Shown: one piece after another, positions 6,454 to 15,310 of the stretch
Layout: each line of letters begins with the position of its first letter
How positions within the stretch are numbered: the first letter of the stretch is position 1
Source: Rhodobacteraceae bacterium UBA6273
GTDB taxonomy: Bacteria; Pseudomonadota; Alphaproteobacteria; Rhodobacterales; Rhodobacteraceae
Direction of reading: 5' to 3'
Length of the DNA: 17,769 nt
Assembly (NCBI GenBank): GCA_002440625.1
Contig: DJUV01000087.1
Location: 1-17,769 of the forward strand
The notes under the pieces: generated by a model
Told to the model about the DNA's origin: nothing
Database searches by the model: none
What the model saw: only the letters and a program-made list of their open reading frames with translations
Position numbers and translations under genes: made by a program

Positions 6454-6594
6454 ATGAACCTCGACAATCTGATCGACCTGATCGCGGAACTCGCCGCCAA
6501 GCGTATCGCCCAAGAGGGCAAGGGAAGGACGGAAGCACCGGGTGCAGTAGGGCACATCTTGCGGTTGATTCTGGCAAAGTTTTGGCGCCTTTGA
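6454..6594 (+). CDS. Small protein, possibly a truncated gene before the recombinase
   Basis: 46 residues, MNLDNLIDLIAELAAKRIAQEG followed by a less regular tail. TGGAG lies 8 bases before the ATG at 6454. The first 20 residues form a neat amphipathic helix, and I have an impression of similar short N-termini next to mobile recombinases in Rhodobacterales. The tail after about residue 24 may be foreign sequence created when the recombinase-bearing element inserted. No function can be assigned. Confidence 0.5.
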   Translation: MNLDNLIDLIAELAAKRIAQEGKGRTEAPGAVGHILRLILAKFWRL

Positions 6595-6735
6595 TTTTTT
6601 CGATGTTTTTGCTTGAGGTTACTCCATTCGAACGAACAGATGTCTCATGGCATTTGCCATGAGGCATGCCACTCGTCCAACTGCTACTGATAGCATCAAC
6701 GTTTAAGTTTTACCCCCAAGAGAACGGAATCCCAC

Positions 6736-8365
6736 TTGTCCACCAACCTCCGCGCCGTGATCTATGCTCGGTTTTCGACAGATCTTCAGAACGAAAATTC
6801 GACCCGCGATCAGATCACCAATTGCTCCGCGTTTGCCGCAAGGAAGGGATGGCAGGTGCTGCAGGTCTTCGAAGACGCGGGGATGTCTGGCGCAAAGCGG
6901 GAGCGTCCCGGCTATAAGAGAATGCTGGGGGCTGTGCGAAGCGGTCTCGTGGATGTTGTGCTGGCCGAAGGGCTGGATCGCCTAAACCGGAGCCAGGAAC
7001 TTTCAGCGCATCTCTTCGCCCTCTGCGATTTCAATGGCGTGGAGCTTCATACCTTAGCTGATGGCCGCATCGAAGAGCTTCATATTGCGATGAAGGGCAC
7101 GATGGATGCGTTGCAACTGAAGCACACCTCGCGAATGACCCATCGTGGGCTCCAAGGCCGCGTTGAGGACGGCCGGTCTGCCGGAGGGCTGAGCTTTGGC
7201 TACCGCATTCCAGTGGACCCTGCGACTGGTCTACGGTGCAAGGGCAAACTTGAGATCCACGAAGAGCGAGCCGCGATCGTAAGGAGGATTTTTCGGGAGT
7301 TTGCCGACGGAAGTAGCCCCCGTGCTATCGCCCATCAGTTGAATGTGGAGGAAGTTCCGTCGCCTCGAGGCCGAAAATGGAAGGTCAATGCAATCTATGG
7401 TAACGCAAAGCGTGGGACTGGCATCCTGAACAACGAGCTCTACGCCAGTGTTCGGGTCTGGAACCGGCTCCAGTATCGCAAGAATCCCGAGTCAGACCGG
7501 CGCGCCTCGCGCAGCCGTAACGAAGACGAGGTCATGCGGGTCGACACGCCGCAACTCCGGATCATCGATGAGGATCTTTGGGCAGCAGTGAAAGCGCGTC
7601 AAAACGGACAGCGGCGCGCCCTCGCCCATTCGGCGCCTGTCGCGCTAAGACGAAGGAAATACCTGCTGTCAGGTCTTGTTCGCTGTGGGAGGTGCGAGGG
7701 GAACATGACGGTTGCCGGCTCCGGGAAATAGCCGGGCCTACTATTGCGCGAATGCGAAGGAGAAGGGCCCCTCCGTCTGTTCCGGCATGCCAGGGCTCCG
7801 GCTGGATTGGTTACAGCCGCTTGTGTTGTCCAGCCTACGCAATGAGTTGATGACGCCGGAAGCCGTCGAGCGTTTTCGCAACCAGTTCATTGCCCAAGTT
7901 GGCGAAACGAGGAAGGTCCGCGACAGTGAGCGAGCAGCAATTCGCCGCGCCTTGGCCAAAGAAGAGAAAGCCATTGAAGGAGCGCTGCGCGCGGTCCGCG
8001 ACGATGCGGCGACGAAGAGCATTTATGAGATGTTGAGTGCTGCCGAGAAGAAAAAGGAGGAACTTGAGGCCGACCTGGAGTCGCTCGACGCCCCCGCCTT
8101 TGTCATCCCGGAAGATCTGGCCGCACTCTACCGAACTCAAGTCGATGCCCTGGCCGAAATGCTTTCGGACCCAGAAGTGGTCCACCGCGCTTCCGAGATA
8201 CTCGGCGAGCTTATCAACAGAATTGTCATCCGCCACGATGAACCTGGCGGGCACACGGCTCAAATAGACGGCAAGCTTCTGGGATTGCTCAGCCTTACAG
8301 ACAAGCAAAAGGCCGCGTCATATAGGGACGCGGCCTCTTCGCTAAAGCTGGTTGCGGGGGCATGA
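6736..8365 (+). pseudogene. Large serine recombinase, frameshifted
   Basis: A site-specific recombinase that would integrate or excise a mobile element through a Ser-DNA link. The N-terminal resolvase domain (about 1-140) begins AVIYARFSTDLQNENSTRDQ with catalytic Ser14. A Recombinase domain follows (about 150-260: HRGLQGRVEDGRSAGGLSFGY), then a zinc ribbon starting LVRCGRC. The frame is broken at the TAG at 7729-7731 and resumes one base later with SRAYYCANAKEKG, completing the zinc ribbon, then a coiled coil (about 400-460) and C-terminus to 8365. Removing T7729 restores GSGKSRAYYC and a 542-residue protein of normal size. The start is TTG at 6736, with AACGGA upstream. Catalytic and DNA-binding parts are separated, so it is probably inactive unless the base is a sequencing error. 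Confidence 0.9.
8311..8335. terminator. Hairpin in the 3' end of the recombinase gene
   Basis: GGCCGCGTC (8311-8319) pairs with GACGCGGCC (8327-8335), a perfect 9-bp stem flanked by AAAA on the left and TCTT on the right. It looks like a bidirectional terminator lying inside the last 18 codons of the recombinase. Confidence 0.5.
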
Positions 8366-8567
8366 CACCACCGAAGTCTTCTTTTGAGCTTTGTTAACCG
8401 TCGACGGCTGTTTGCATGCCTTCAAGGTTGAGTTCTGGTGTTGACCTGCCACCGGTCTTTCCCAACTCGCGCGCGTGGTCTCTTCGCTCTGCAAGCAGCA
8501 GCTGCGATGACACGCTATGGAAAACGTTACCTGGAACAGCTATGTTTGCCGACAGAAGGGAAGCCCT

Positions 8568-8771
8568 ATGAACATCCACATCGCGCAATACCCGCAGTTG
8601 CGGGACCTGTGCTGGAACCGCCCCGCCGACACGGTGTTGGACGGCGAGGATGCTTTGGCGCTTTACGAACGCAACTGGCGCTTCATCGACGCCGATCGGC
8701 TGACGCAGGAAGAGCAGGCTCTTCTGGACTTGCTTGTTGCCCGCTATGGCAACGGCGTCCTGAATGTTTGA
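8568..8771 (+). CDS. Small gene upstream of AbiEii-type toxin, probable antitoxin
   Basis: A 67-residue protein, MNIHIAQYPQLRDLCWNRP to YGNGVLNV. The ATG at 8568 has GAAGGGA 7 bases upstream; an in-frame ATG at 8517 has no such site. It overlaps the toxin gene by 8 bases (ATGTTTGA), a layout typical of toxin-antitoxin pairs. It is far shorter than the classic AbiEi antitoxin, which carries a winged helix, and I see no DNA-binding motif. The residues QEEQALLDLLVARYGNG form an acidic helix that could bind the partner. The antitoxin role is inferred from position only. Confidence 0.7.
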   Translation: MNIHIAQYPQLRDLCWNRPADTVLDGEDALALYERNWRFIDADRLTQEEQALLDLLVARYGNGVLNV

Positions 8772-9456
8772 GCGGCCCCATCACAACGCCATAGCCAAGA
8801 TTCTCGCCTCGATTGATGGGGACCTGTTGGCGGGCGCGGAATGCTACTTCGGCGGCGGAACCGCCATCGTTCTGGCTTTGGGAGAGTATCGCGAAAGTGT
8901 CGACATTGACTTCCTGTGCGCGTCGCAGGTCGGCTACCGGCAATTACGACAGGCAACATTTGGCGGAACACTCCACAACCTGCTGAAACCCGGTGCCGAG
9001 ATCCGGGTGCTGCGTGATGTGCGCACCGATCAGTATGGTATCCGCACCCAGATTGGCGCGGGTGACGCGCGGGTGAAGTTCGAGATCGTCCGCGAGGCAC
9101 GGATTGCACTTTCCGGCGCACCCGATGCAGCACTTGGGGTGCCGGTGCTGGCGCGCGAGGACATGTATTGCGAAAAGCTGCTGGCGAACGCGGATCGCTA
9201 TGCGGATCGGTCGGTTCTGAACCGCGACATCATAGACCTGTCCATGATGATGTCACGTTGGGGACCGGTCCCGGATGCGGCATGGGCGAAGGCGCGGGCT
9301 GCCTATGGTAATACCGTCGAATCCGCCTTTGGGAAGGCCGTGTTTGCGATACGCGATCCGGCATGGCTGAAAGCCTGCATGGACGGCCTGGCCATGGACA
9401 GTCATCTTGCCGACGAAGTCCTGCATCAACATGGCGGAACGCGGGTTTCCGAGTAA
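8764..9456 (+). CDS. Nucleotidyltransferase AbiEii/AbiGii-type toxin
   Basis: A 230-residue protein of the AbiEii/AbiGii (DUF1814) nucleotidyltransferase family. It shows the nucleotide-binding motif GGGTA at 30-34, the metal-binding pair Asp47 and Asp49 (ESVDIDFL), a KFEIV strand near 99-103 and the family's later helix motif LAREDMYCEKLLANADRYADRSVLNRDIIDL. Known AbiEii-type toxins modify tRNA or nucleotides, stop growth and act in phage abortive infection. The gene overlaps its small upstream partner and starts at ATG 8764. It sits between a broken recombinase and a defence operon, consistent with a defence island. The target cannot be read from the sequence. Confidence 0.9.
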   Translation: MFERPHHNAIAKILASIDGDLLAGAECYFGGGTAIVLALGEYRESVDIDFLCASQVGYRQLRQATFGGTLHNLLKPGAEIRVLRDVRTDQYGIRTQIGAGDARVKFEIVREARIALSGAPDAALGVPVLAREDMYCEKLLANADRYADRSVLNRDIIDLSMMMSRWGPVPDAAWAKARAAYGNTVESAFGKAVFAIRDPAWLKACMDGLAMDSHLADEVLHQHGGTRVSE

Positions 9457-9624
9457 ATTTCATAGCAATTCATCGCAAAGAGTAGAGCCGAATTGCTGGT
9501 GCGGCGGGTGAGACCGATACCCATGATTGCAGCCTTCGGCCCAGTGCTGCCGTTCGAGGGTGATCGGTCGCTGCGTGCAACCATCTCAAGAGCCGTCATT
9601 TGACCCTTTGCGCAGCATTGTCTC

Positions 9625-9654
9625 CGCTTGCTCTCTGAAAGTGCTCAGCAAGCG
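9625..9654. terminator. Hairpin between convergent genes
   Basis: CGCTTGCT (9625-9632) pairs with AGCAAGCG (9647-9654), an 8-bp stem with a 14-base loop, in the 261-base gap between the toxin gene and the convergent nuclease-like gene. There is no T run. It may serve both directions, but the support is only structural. Confidence 0.35.
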
Positions 9655-9717
9655 AACGTGAGCGGACCACGCGCAAGCGCCCGGTTACCCTCGCTTGCAA
9701 CGTGGCAAATCGCAGAG

Positions 9718-11184
9718 CTAGTTTTCGCCCGCCTCTTCGGGATCAATCTTCATGATGAGCGTCCTGGAACTCAACACAGGCTCGCCAAACGAATAGGACA
9801 CGTGCTGGCCATCCTCGATGAAATGTTGTGTGATGCCGGTGAAAGCGTTCTTCCGCAGCGGGTGCTTGGCATTTGGGTTGTGGAAAAGCTGCAACTCGTC
9901 CGCCCAACCTTCTGTGTAGCCTTCGGACGTTATCTCCTCCGAGAACGGGCGTCCGTGAGCCGCATTTGGATCAGGATCCAAGCGCAGACCCACCCGGAAG
10001 TACAAATGACCCGGGGCGTCGAAGCCAGCGGCAACACCCATCCGGTCGAACTTCGCGAGGGTCCCTGCGTTCGAAAACAGGACCGCCGAGACGTTTTCGG
10101 CACCAGGCAGGTCAAAGAAACCAGCAGGCACCACCTTGCCGTTGTAGGTGAAGCTTTCCACCGGCACAGCACGGACAACAAGTGTGCCGTCCAGGATTTC
10201 CCAGTCGACGCGGCTCCCGTAAAGGTATGGCCAGATCGCCGACTGCGTGTAGGGCATCGACCCACCCTCGCTGTCTCCAACACCGCCCGACTTGTGGAAG
10301 TCAGCGATGGCAAGGACGAATGGCTTTCCCGCCGTCGCGCCACGCTCCCAGTAGCTTTCACCGACCGCATTCTTCTTGTTGAGCTTGCTTGTGAGACTTG
10401 AGCCGAACTTCATGGGCATATAGTCGGCTAGGAAGGCACGCATCTCGTCGGGCGTCTTTGGGTCCGGGTGGTCGGCGAGGACACCGGAAGTGGATGCCGT
10501 GACCGTGGTTGCTTCGACCGTAAACTCAATCCCCGGCGCGCGGCATCGGAAATCAGGCGCTTCCGGCTGGGTGATGTCGAAGCCCATCTCCCGCAGCGCC
10601 GACCACAGGTATACCTCCCAGAGCCGCTGATCGAACTGCTGAAACTGGAACTCGCTGACGAAATGAGGGTCGCTCGGCGTCAGCCATGGGCCGATCTCCT
10701 TCAAGACAGCTCGGGCAGGTGCGCGGCTTGGATCATCAAGAAGCACTCGGAAATGCGGGTGAAGTTTATCGGGATTTGCACCGGTGGGTAGGTCAAGCAG
10801 GTTCGTCGCGTAGTTTGTCTCGTCGTCTTGATGGCCGAGGGCCTCAAAGTCGCCGTCCTCGACTGCCTTTGCGATGCGCCGCCTTAGACCAATAGTGGCG
10901 TACTCTCGAGAGCGTAGACTGACGGAAAGGTCGACGCTTCGGAAACGCCCGAGGCGGTCGCGGGCCAACAGAACCCAGCCATAGTCGTCATCCGTCGTGT
11001 CGCGGAAGATTAAACCCAGCACGCGTTCTTCTTGGTCGCTCCAGTAGGAGATTTCCTCAGACATGTAGCGAGTCGGCGACAATCTGGTGCCGATGGCGAA
11101 GACGTTGAACCGCGCCGGCGACAACAAACGGCTGAGCTTCCAGTGCTCTTCTCGCTGTCGCTGTTTATGTTTTCCTTGACCCAT
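9718..11184 (-). CDS. Large protein with possible PD-(D/E)xK nuclease centre, IetAS-linked
   Basis: A 488-residue protein I do not recognise as a named family. The middle part reads QFDQRLWEVYLWSALREMGFDI, then PEAPDFRCRAPGIEFTVEATTV. Helix Glu190, Asp211 (PDF) and Glu224 (VEATT) follow the order seen in PD-(D/E)xK restriction-type nucleases, although the expected lysine after the last acid is not obvious. Residues 1-120 and 300-480 have no motif I know. There is no signal peptide or membrane segment. The ATG at 11184 is chosen because GAGGACG precedes it; it begins 10 bases after the DUF3223 stop, so the two are surely cotranscribed. As the last gene of the ietAS operon it may be an effector, which is inference. 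Confidence 0.7.
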   Translation of the reverse strand: MGQGKHKQRQREEHWKLSRLLSPARFNVFAIGTRLSPTRYMSEEISYWSDQEERVLGLIFRDTTDDDYGWVLLARDRLGRFRSVDLSVSLRSREYATIGLRRRIAKAVEDGDFEALGHQDDETNYATNLLDLPTGANPDKLHPHFRVLLDDPSRAPARAVLKEIGPWLTPSDPHFVSEFQFQQFDQRLWEVYLWSALREMGFDITQPEAPDFRCRAPGIEFTVEATTVTASTSGVLADHPDPKTPDEMRAFLADYMPMKFGSSLTSKLNKKNAVGESYWERGATAGKPFVLAIADFHKSGGVGDSEGGSMPYTQSAIWPYLYGSRVDWEILDGTLVVRAVPVESFTYNGKVVPAGFFDLPGAENVSAVLFSNAGTLAKFDRMGVAAGFDAPGHLYFRVGLRLDPDPNAAHGRPFSEEITSEGYTEGWADELQLFHNPNAKHPLRKNAFTGITQHFIEDGQHVSYSFGEPVLSSRTLIMKIDPEEAGEN

Positions 11185-11194
11185 GGCATCGTCC

Positions 11195-11509
11195 TCATGC
11201 CGCAATGGCACTTAGCGCCTTATTCATCGAGAAGTTTCCTGTTGTGCCGTCTTCAAACGTCACACCGAAGCACCGTGTGGTGTAGCCAGGGCCGCGATCA
11301 TGGATGGGATAGAAGCATGCCGGAGGCGAGGCCAAGGACCAGTTGGTCTTTAAGCAGTAGTCGGCGTAGGCGGCGCGGATATCTACCAGATCTTCGCCGG
11401 AGAAGACCTCCTTAAGCTCTTGGCCTTTCAGAATTTTCGCGAAGTAATCCTTTGCGGCTTTTACGCTTGGAAACTCTCGTCCATTGCTGATGGCCACCGA
11501 TTTCGCCAT
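11195..11509 (-). CDS. DUF3223 (DCL-like) protein, IetAS-linked
   Basis: A 104-residue protein that reads like DUF3223, the domain found in plant DCL proteins and at the end of some plant RNA polymerase IV/V subunits. It has the N-terminal NGREFPSVKAAKDYFAKIL, a central ACFYPIHDRG, and the closing CFGVTFEDGTTGNFSMNKAL strand pattern. The domain is thought to act in nucleic-acid-related processes, but its bacterial role is unsettled. The ATG at 11509 is preceded by AGGAGA. The gene lies 51 bases after ietS and 10 bases before the nuclease-like gene, all on one strand, so it belongs to the same operon. Confidence 0.75.
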   Translation of the reverse strand: MAKSVAISNGREFPSVKAAKDYFAKILKGQELKEVFSGEDLVDIRAAYADYCLKTNWSLASPPACFYPIHDRGPGYTTRCFGVTFEDGTTGNFSMNKALSAIAA

Positions 11510-11560
11510 GACAGTCTCCTAAATGTCTCCATGATTGGGCAAGGCACCTTCTGCTGATCA

Positions 11561-14068
11561 CTACACCCTTGGCGTGATACGTGCAGCGGTCCGTATATCG
11601 GCGATCAGCGTACCAAGCGCTTGGAGGCTTTGACGCATATCGTTGAACACCGGCTGTTCGGCGTCGGGATCACTGATGGTCACGATCACCGTGAACGGCA
11701 CCCCTTCTTCGGGCATGATCTCGCCCGCCCTCGTCAGATATTCGACGAAGAGACGCCAGTTCGAGGAGGGGCCTACACCCTGCGGAAAGGTTTTCGCCAA
11801 GACCTTCACTGGGCTCCACTTGAGATCGTGCTCGATGCGTTCCGCCTCGATCGGAGGAGCTTCCCGTTGTGACGGGAGATAGAGCGGCTCAAGTCGGCCC
11901 TTCCACCCGCCGCTAGCCTGTTCTTGCTGCAAGACTGCGTTGATGTTGACGCGCACGAACTCCGATCCGAATCGGGCGTCGAGCGGGGGCGTGGAGACGA
12001 GCGTAATCTTTGCGCGACCGCGGCACTTGCCTCCGGGACCGACCAATGATGCCGGCCATTGGAAACGAAAGTTAATTTGTTGATCTCGCTGGATGCGCGA
12101 CGCGAAGACGAGAGTAATCGTGTGGTCGCCCGTTTCCAGGATGCGTTCGGCCGAAGGCGGCATTCCGAAGCCCACCATATACTTAGCGATCGGCGCAAGC
12201 GCCTCGACCTGCAGAGGGATCGGTATTCCGGCATGATGAACTAGCAGGCCGATCAGGGTTTCGCGCGAGACCTCACCCTCAATAGCGTGATCCAAGACAG
12301 CGGCGGTCTTCGCGGCGAGCGGCGCGGCATAGCTAGTTCCGCAGCCATCGACGATGGTGCCGTCGGGCAAGATCGAGAAAAGCCCGTGGCCGAGTTCAGG
12401 GTGGTGGGAACCCGCGCCTCCGATATGCGCTAGGTCTGGCTTGACGCCAGCGCGTAATCCGGGGCCACGTCGGCTGAAGCGCGTCGGCGCGAACGGTAGG
12501 CACCCGTCATGGCCCGGCGGATTCAAAGCAGCCACAGCGACATTGCGCGCGCTCTCGGCTGGCGTAAGAAGGCCATCGTTGCGGGCGGTGGCCAGGTTGG
12601 CAAGCGCGGCCGTGGCGTCGGCAGGCCATTCAGGGCGAAGGTCTTGCGGTTGTATGTTACCGGCTGAAATGAAAACGATCGCGTTGTTGCTCTCAGCGAT
12701 CTGATCGAGCCGCGCTGCGTGGGGGCTATAACGATCTGGCACCGCGGGCTGAAGAATATTCAGGCTCATGTTGAACACGCGCACCCCATGTCGAGCGCGG
12801 GCGTCCGAAATGGCTGTCTCCATTTCGTCGAAGAATTGCGGCAAGCCATCAGGATAATAAGACGCAAAAGCTCCGGCCCTGCGCTCGTTGGGGAAGACGG
12901 CGACGTCAACCAACTCTGCACCGTCGGGCTCGAGACAAATCTCGGCGCCGTTAAGTGCGCCGCCAAGGACGGCCAATCCCCCGATGAACGTGCCATGCGC
13001 AAGGTCGGTATCCTCATCCGCAAGAACGTCCCACCGATCAATGACCCAGTCGGACAGCGCTTCGCCGATTCCGCCGTCGATGATCCCGAGCCGGGGATGA
13101 CTGCGGCGGCTGTCGCGGACGGGAATAGTGACATCGGCAGGCCGTTCGCGCGCGACAGGCGTGCTGGTTCTTGCGGACCGCACAACGATGCCAGGTAGAT
13201 CGATCCGGCGCACAAGCGGATGGCTGTCGAGGAAAGTGAGCAGCCGAGAGTGGCGGCCGACGTCGGGATTGAATGCCGCCAGCTCGCGCCGACGTTCGCT
13301 GACGAGAGCGTCATTCAACCGCAGGACCGGCTGATCTCCAGACTGATCCAGTCGAATTGACAGGATCGGCTGCTTATGGCGACGGTTCGGCAAGCGCTCG
13401 ACTGCGAGGCCGCGATCCAGCGCCGCAAAGCCGGCAACGAAGCTCTCAACAAGGCGCCGATGGCTCGGGTCGAGGCGATCCCACTCCGAGCGCGGCGGCG
13501 GGCTGTCGAACAGTTCGACCTGATAGCTGCTGCCGGTCATTGGATTGGATAGCCACGCCACAGCTTCATCGACCGAAAAGCTGCGCCGATCGCTCGGCCC
13601 ATAGAGTTCGATCCGGTCGATGGCACCGGTCTCGCTCTTTCGCGCAGAAGGGTAAGGTTCATCCTTCTGCTTCTGCTCATTGAACCGCACTTCCGTATGG
13701 TTTTCAGCCTTAGAGATCTCCGCGGCCACCTGGCGCAGCGTGACGGGCCGGGCTTCGACGAGCATTACCCCGAGATCTCCGCCACCAACGACAGGAGTGC
13801 GATCATGCCGAAACAGACTGGAGATCGGGCGATGGCTCTTGGCCCAAGCTTCGCGACGAAGGACGACCTTAACGAAGCCGATATCGCTCTGTGCCTGCGC
13901 GCTGAGAACGCCAGCAATCGTGTCGATCTGGCCCATCAGCGCGGCGCGATGGGCGGCGAACGCGGCATCGCGGTGAGCAAAGAAGTCCTTGCGGCCGCCT
14001 CCGCCACCGACGTCGCGCGCTTCCTCATAGTTTTCGGGATTGAGGACGATCTGGATGGGGCTAGCCAT
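11561..14068 (-). CDS. ietS: Subtilisin-like serine protease IetS
   Basis: An 835-residue cytoplasmic protein with a subtilase (S8) domain at about 325-595. The catalytic triad is visible: Asp331 (GIIDGG), His358 (LAHGTFIGG) and Ser579 (GTSYAAPL), with the oxyanion Asn471 (ISAGN). There is no signal peptide. About 320 N-terminal residues and 240 C-terminal, beta-rich residues flank the protease. An AAA+ ATPase gene overlaps the start (ATGGCTAG), the arrangement of IetA/IetS. That pair was first described as a stability toxin (IetS) and antitoxin (IetA) on the Agrobacterium Ti plasmid pTiC58 and later shown to protect against phages. The protease is presumed to be held in check by the ATPase until infection. 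The size and pairing make the call strong. Confidence 0.9.
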   Translation of the reverse strand: MASPIQIVLNPENYEEARDVGGGGGRKDFFAHRDAAFAAHRAALMGQIDTIAGVLSAQAQSDIGFVKVVLRREAWAKSHRPISSLFRHDRTPVVGGGDLGVMLVEARPVTLRQVAAEISKAENHTEVRFNEQKQKDEPYPSARKSETGAIDRIELYGPSDRRSFSVDEAVAWLSNPMTGSSYQVELFDSPPPRSEWDRLDPSHRRLVESFVAGFAALDRGLAVERLPNRRHKQPILSIRLDQSGDQPVLRLNDALVSERRRELAAFNPDVGRHSRLLTFLDSHPLVRRIDLPGIVVRSARTSTPVARERPADVTIPVRDSRRSHPRLGIIDGGIGEALSDWVIDRWDVLADEDTDLAHGTFIGGLAVLGGALNGAEICLEPDGAELVDVAVFPNERRAGAFASYYPDGLPQFFDEMETAISDARARHGVRVFNMSLNILQPAVPDRYSPHAARLDQIAESNNAIVFISAGNIQPQDLRPEWPADATAALANLATARNDGLLTPAESARNVAVAALNPPGHDGCLPFAPTRFSRRGPGLRAGVKPDLAHIGGAGSHHPELGHGLFSILPDGTIVDGCGTSYAAPLAAKTAAVLDHAIEGEVSRETLIGLLVHHAGIPIPLQVEALAPIAKYMVGFGMPPSAERILETGDHTITLVFASRIQRDQQINFRFQWPASLVGPGGKCRGRAKITLVSTPPLDARFGSEFVRVNINAVLQQEQASGGWKGRLEPLYLPSQREAPPIEAERIEHDLKWSPVKVLAKTFPQGVGPSSNWRLFVEYLTRAGEIMPEEGVPFTVIVTISDPDAEQPVFNDMRQSLQALGTLIADIRTAARITPRV

Positions 14069-15266
14069 TTAGTGTCTCCCCATCGCCAGACTTGGCCGCT
14101 CGACCGAGCTGACGGCTGACCGTCGATTTATCTTTGCCGGCAATCTCGCCGATGTCGGCCATTGAGAAGGCGAGGATCGGATCATCCCGCATAGCCCGAA
14201 ACAGATTGCTGGAATCGTCAAACAGCAGGGCACGGCGTTCACTTTGGACCCGAGCCGCGTTAAGCGTGGCGAATTGGCGGAGCGTATCGAGTAGACCGCG
14301 CCTATCCTCCTCGCGAACGGTGGTGGCCTTCTTGTAGGTGCGCACGAGAGACTCGATCTCGGCGCCGGTCGAGCCTTCGGTGAACCATGCGATCAGGCGC
14401 AAATGGATATCCGGGGCCTTTACGGGCGGCATGAAGTGTGCGGCGATCGCCTTCCGCATTTCGAAATCCGGCTTGGGGATCTCAAGCTGAACCTCGAAAC
14501 GCCGCCAGACGGCCGTGTCCAAGAGCTTCGGGTGATTGGTGATGCCGATCGTGAAGCCGACATCGCGGCGCGTATCGAGGTTCTGCAGAAGCGCGTTCAC
14601 GACGCGCTTGATCTCGCCAACTTCCTGAGGATCATCCCGAACTTTCGCGATCGCGTCGAACTCGTCAAGCAGAAGGATGCAGCGGTGACGGTTCGCGAAA
14701 GCGAACAGGTTTCCGATATTGCGCGCGGTCGTGCCGAGGAACGACGATACGAGCCCGTCCAGCTTCACCAGCACAACGGGGAGATCGAGTTGTTGCGCAG
14801 TCCAAAGCGCCAACCTGGTCTTTCCCGTCCCCGGAGCGCCATAAACAAGACAGGTTTTGGAAGGGCGAATGTCGATTTCCGACAGCGCGTCGAAGTTGGC
14901 CCATTCCTCGATAATGGTATCGATGGCGTGACTGACGGTCGTGTTGAAGAGCGGCGCAGTCGGTTGAATGTCCGCGGGGAAGAGAATCTCGGCCAAAGGT
15001 GCGGCTGTCTCTCGGTCGACCGGAACAGGCGTGTTCCGTGTCAGCAACTCACCGAAGAACTGCGCTTTGGAGCGCTCGATCCGGCTCGGCGACAGCTCTT
15101 TGGTTCGATCCGCAATCGTGAGAATGCTGGTCAGAGCCGCAGCTTGCTTCGCGTCACCGTCCTTGGCCAGCGCGTCTCGGAGGCGCTCGATCTGTTTGCG
15201 CGAGGCCGGCGAAGGATCGGCCATCGCCGCGCGACAAAGGGCTTGGATGATTGGGAAGTGTTCCAT
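14061..15266 (-). CDS. ietA: AAA+ ATPase IetA
   Basis: A 401-residue AAA+ ATPase. The Walker A motif GAPGTGKT is at 143-150, Walker B ILLLDEFDAI has Asp201 and Glu202, the sensor 1 Asn244 is in GITNHP, and an arginine-finger-like WRRFE lies at 254-258. About 130 N-terminal residues are helical. The C-terminal SMADIGEIAGKDKSTVSRQLGRAAKSG (about 368-394) looks like a helix-turn-helix, so the protein may also bind DNA. In the IetAS system this partner is the antitoxin or regulator of the protease. The ATG at 15266 has AGGAT upstream. It is the first gene of a four-gene operon whose promoter overlaps a palindrome. Confidence 0.9.
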   Translation of the reverse strand: MEHFPIIQALCRAAMADPSPASRKQIERLRDALAKDGDAKQAAALTSILTIADRTKELSPSRIERSKAQFFGELLTRNTPVPVDRETAAPLAEILFPADIQPTAPLFNTTVSHAIDTIIEEWANFDALSEIDIRPSKTCLVYGAPGTGKTRLALWTAQQLDLPVVLVKLDGLVSSFLGTTARNIGNLFAFANRHRCILLLDEFDAIAKVRDDPQEVGEIKRVVNALLQNLDTRRDVGFTIGITNHPKLLDTAVWRRFEVQLEIPKPDFEMRKAIAAHFMPPVKAPDIHLRLIAWFTEGSTGAEIESLVRTYKKATTVREEDRRGLLDTLRQFATLNAARVQSERRALLFDDSSNLFRAMRDDPILAFSMADIGEIAGKDKSTVSRQLGRAAKSGDGETLNG

Positions 15267-15310
15267 TTGTAAATCCTGTGGCCGGTTGCGCCAGCGGGGC
15301 CGTAGGGTGC

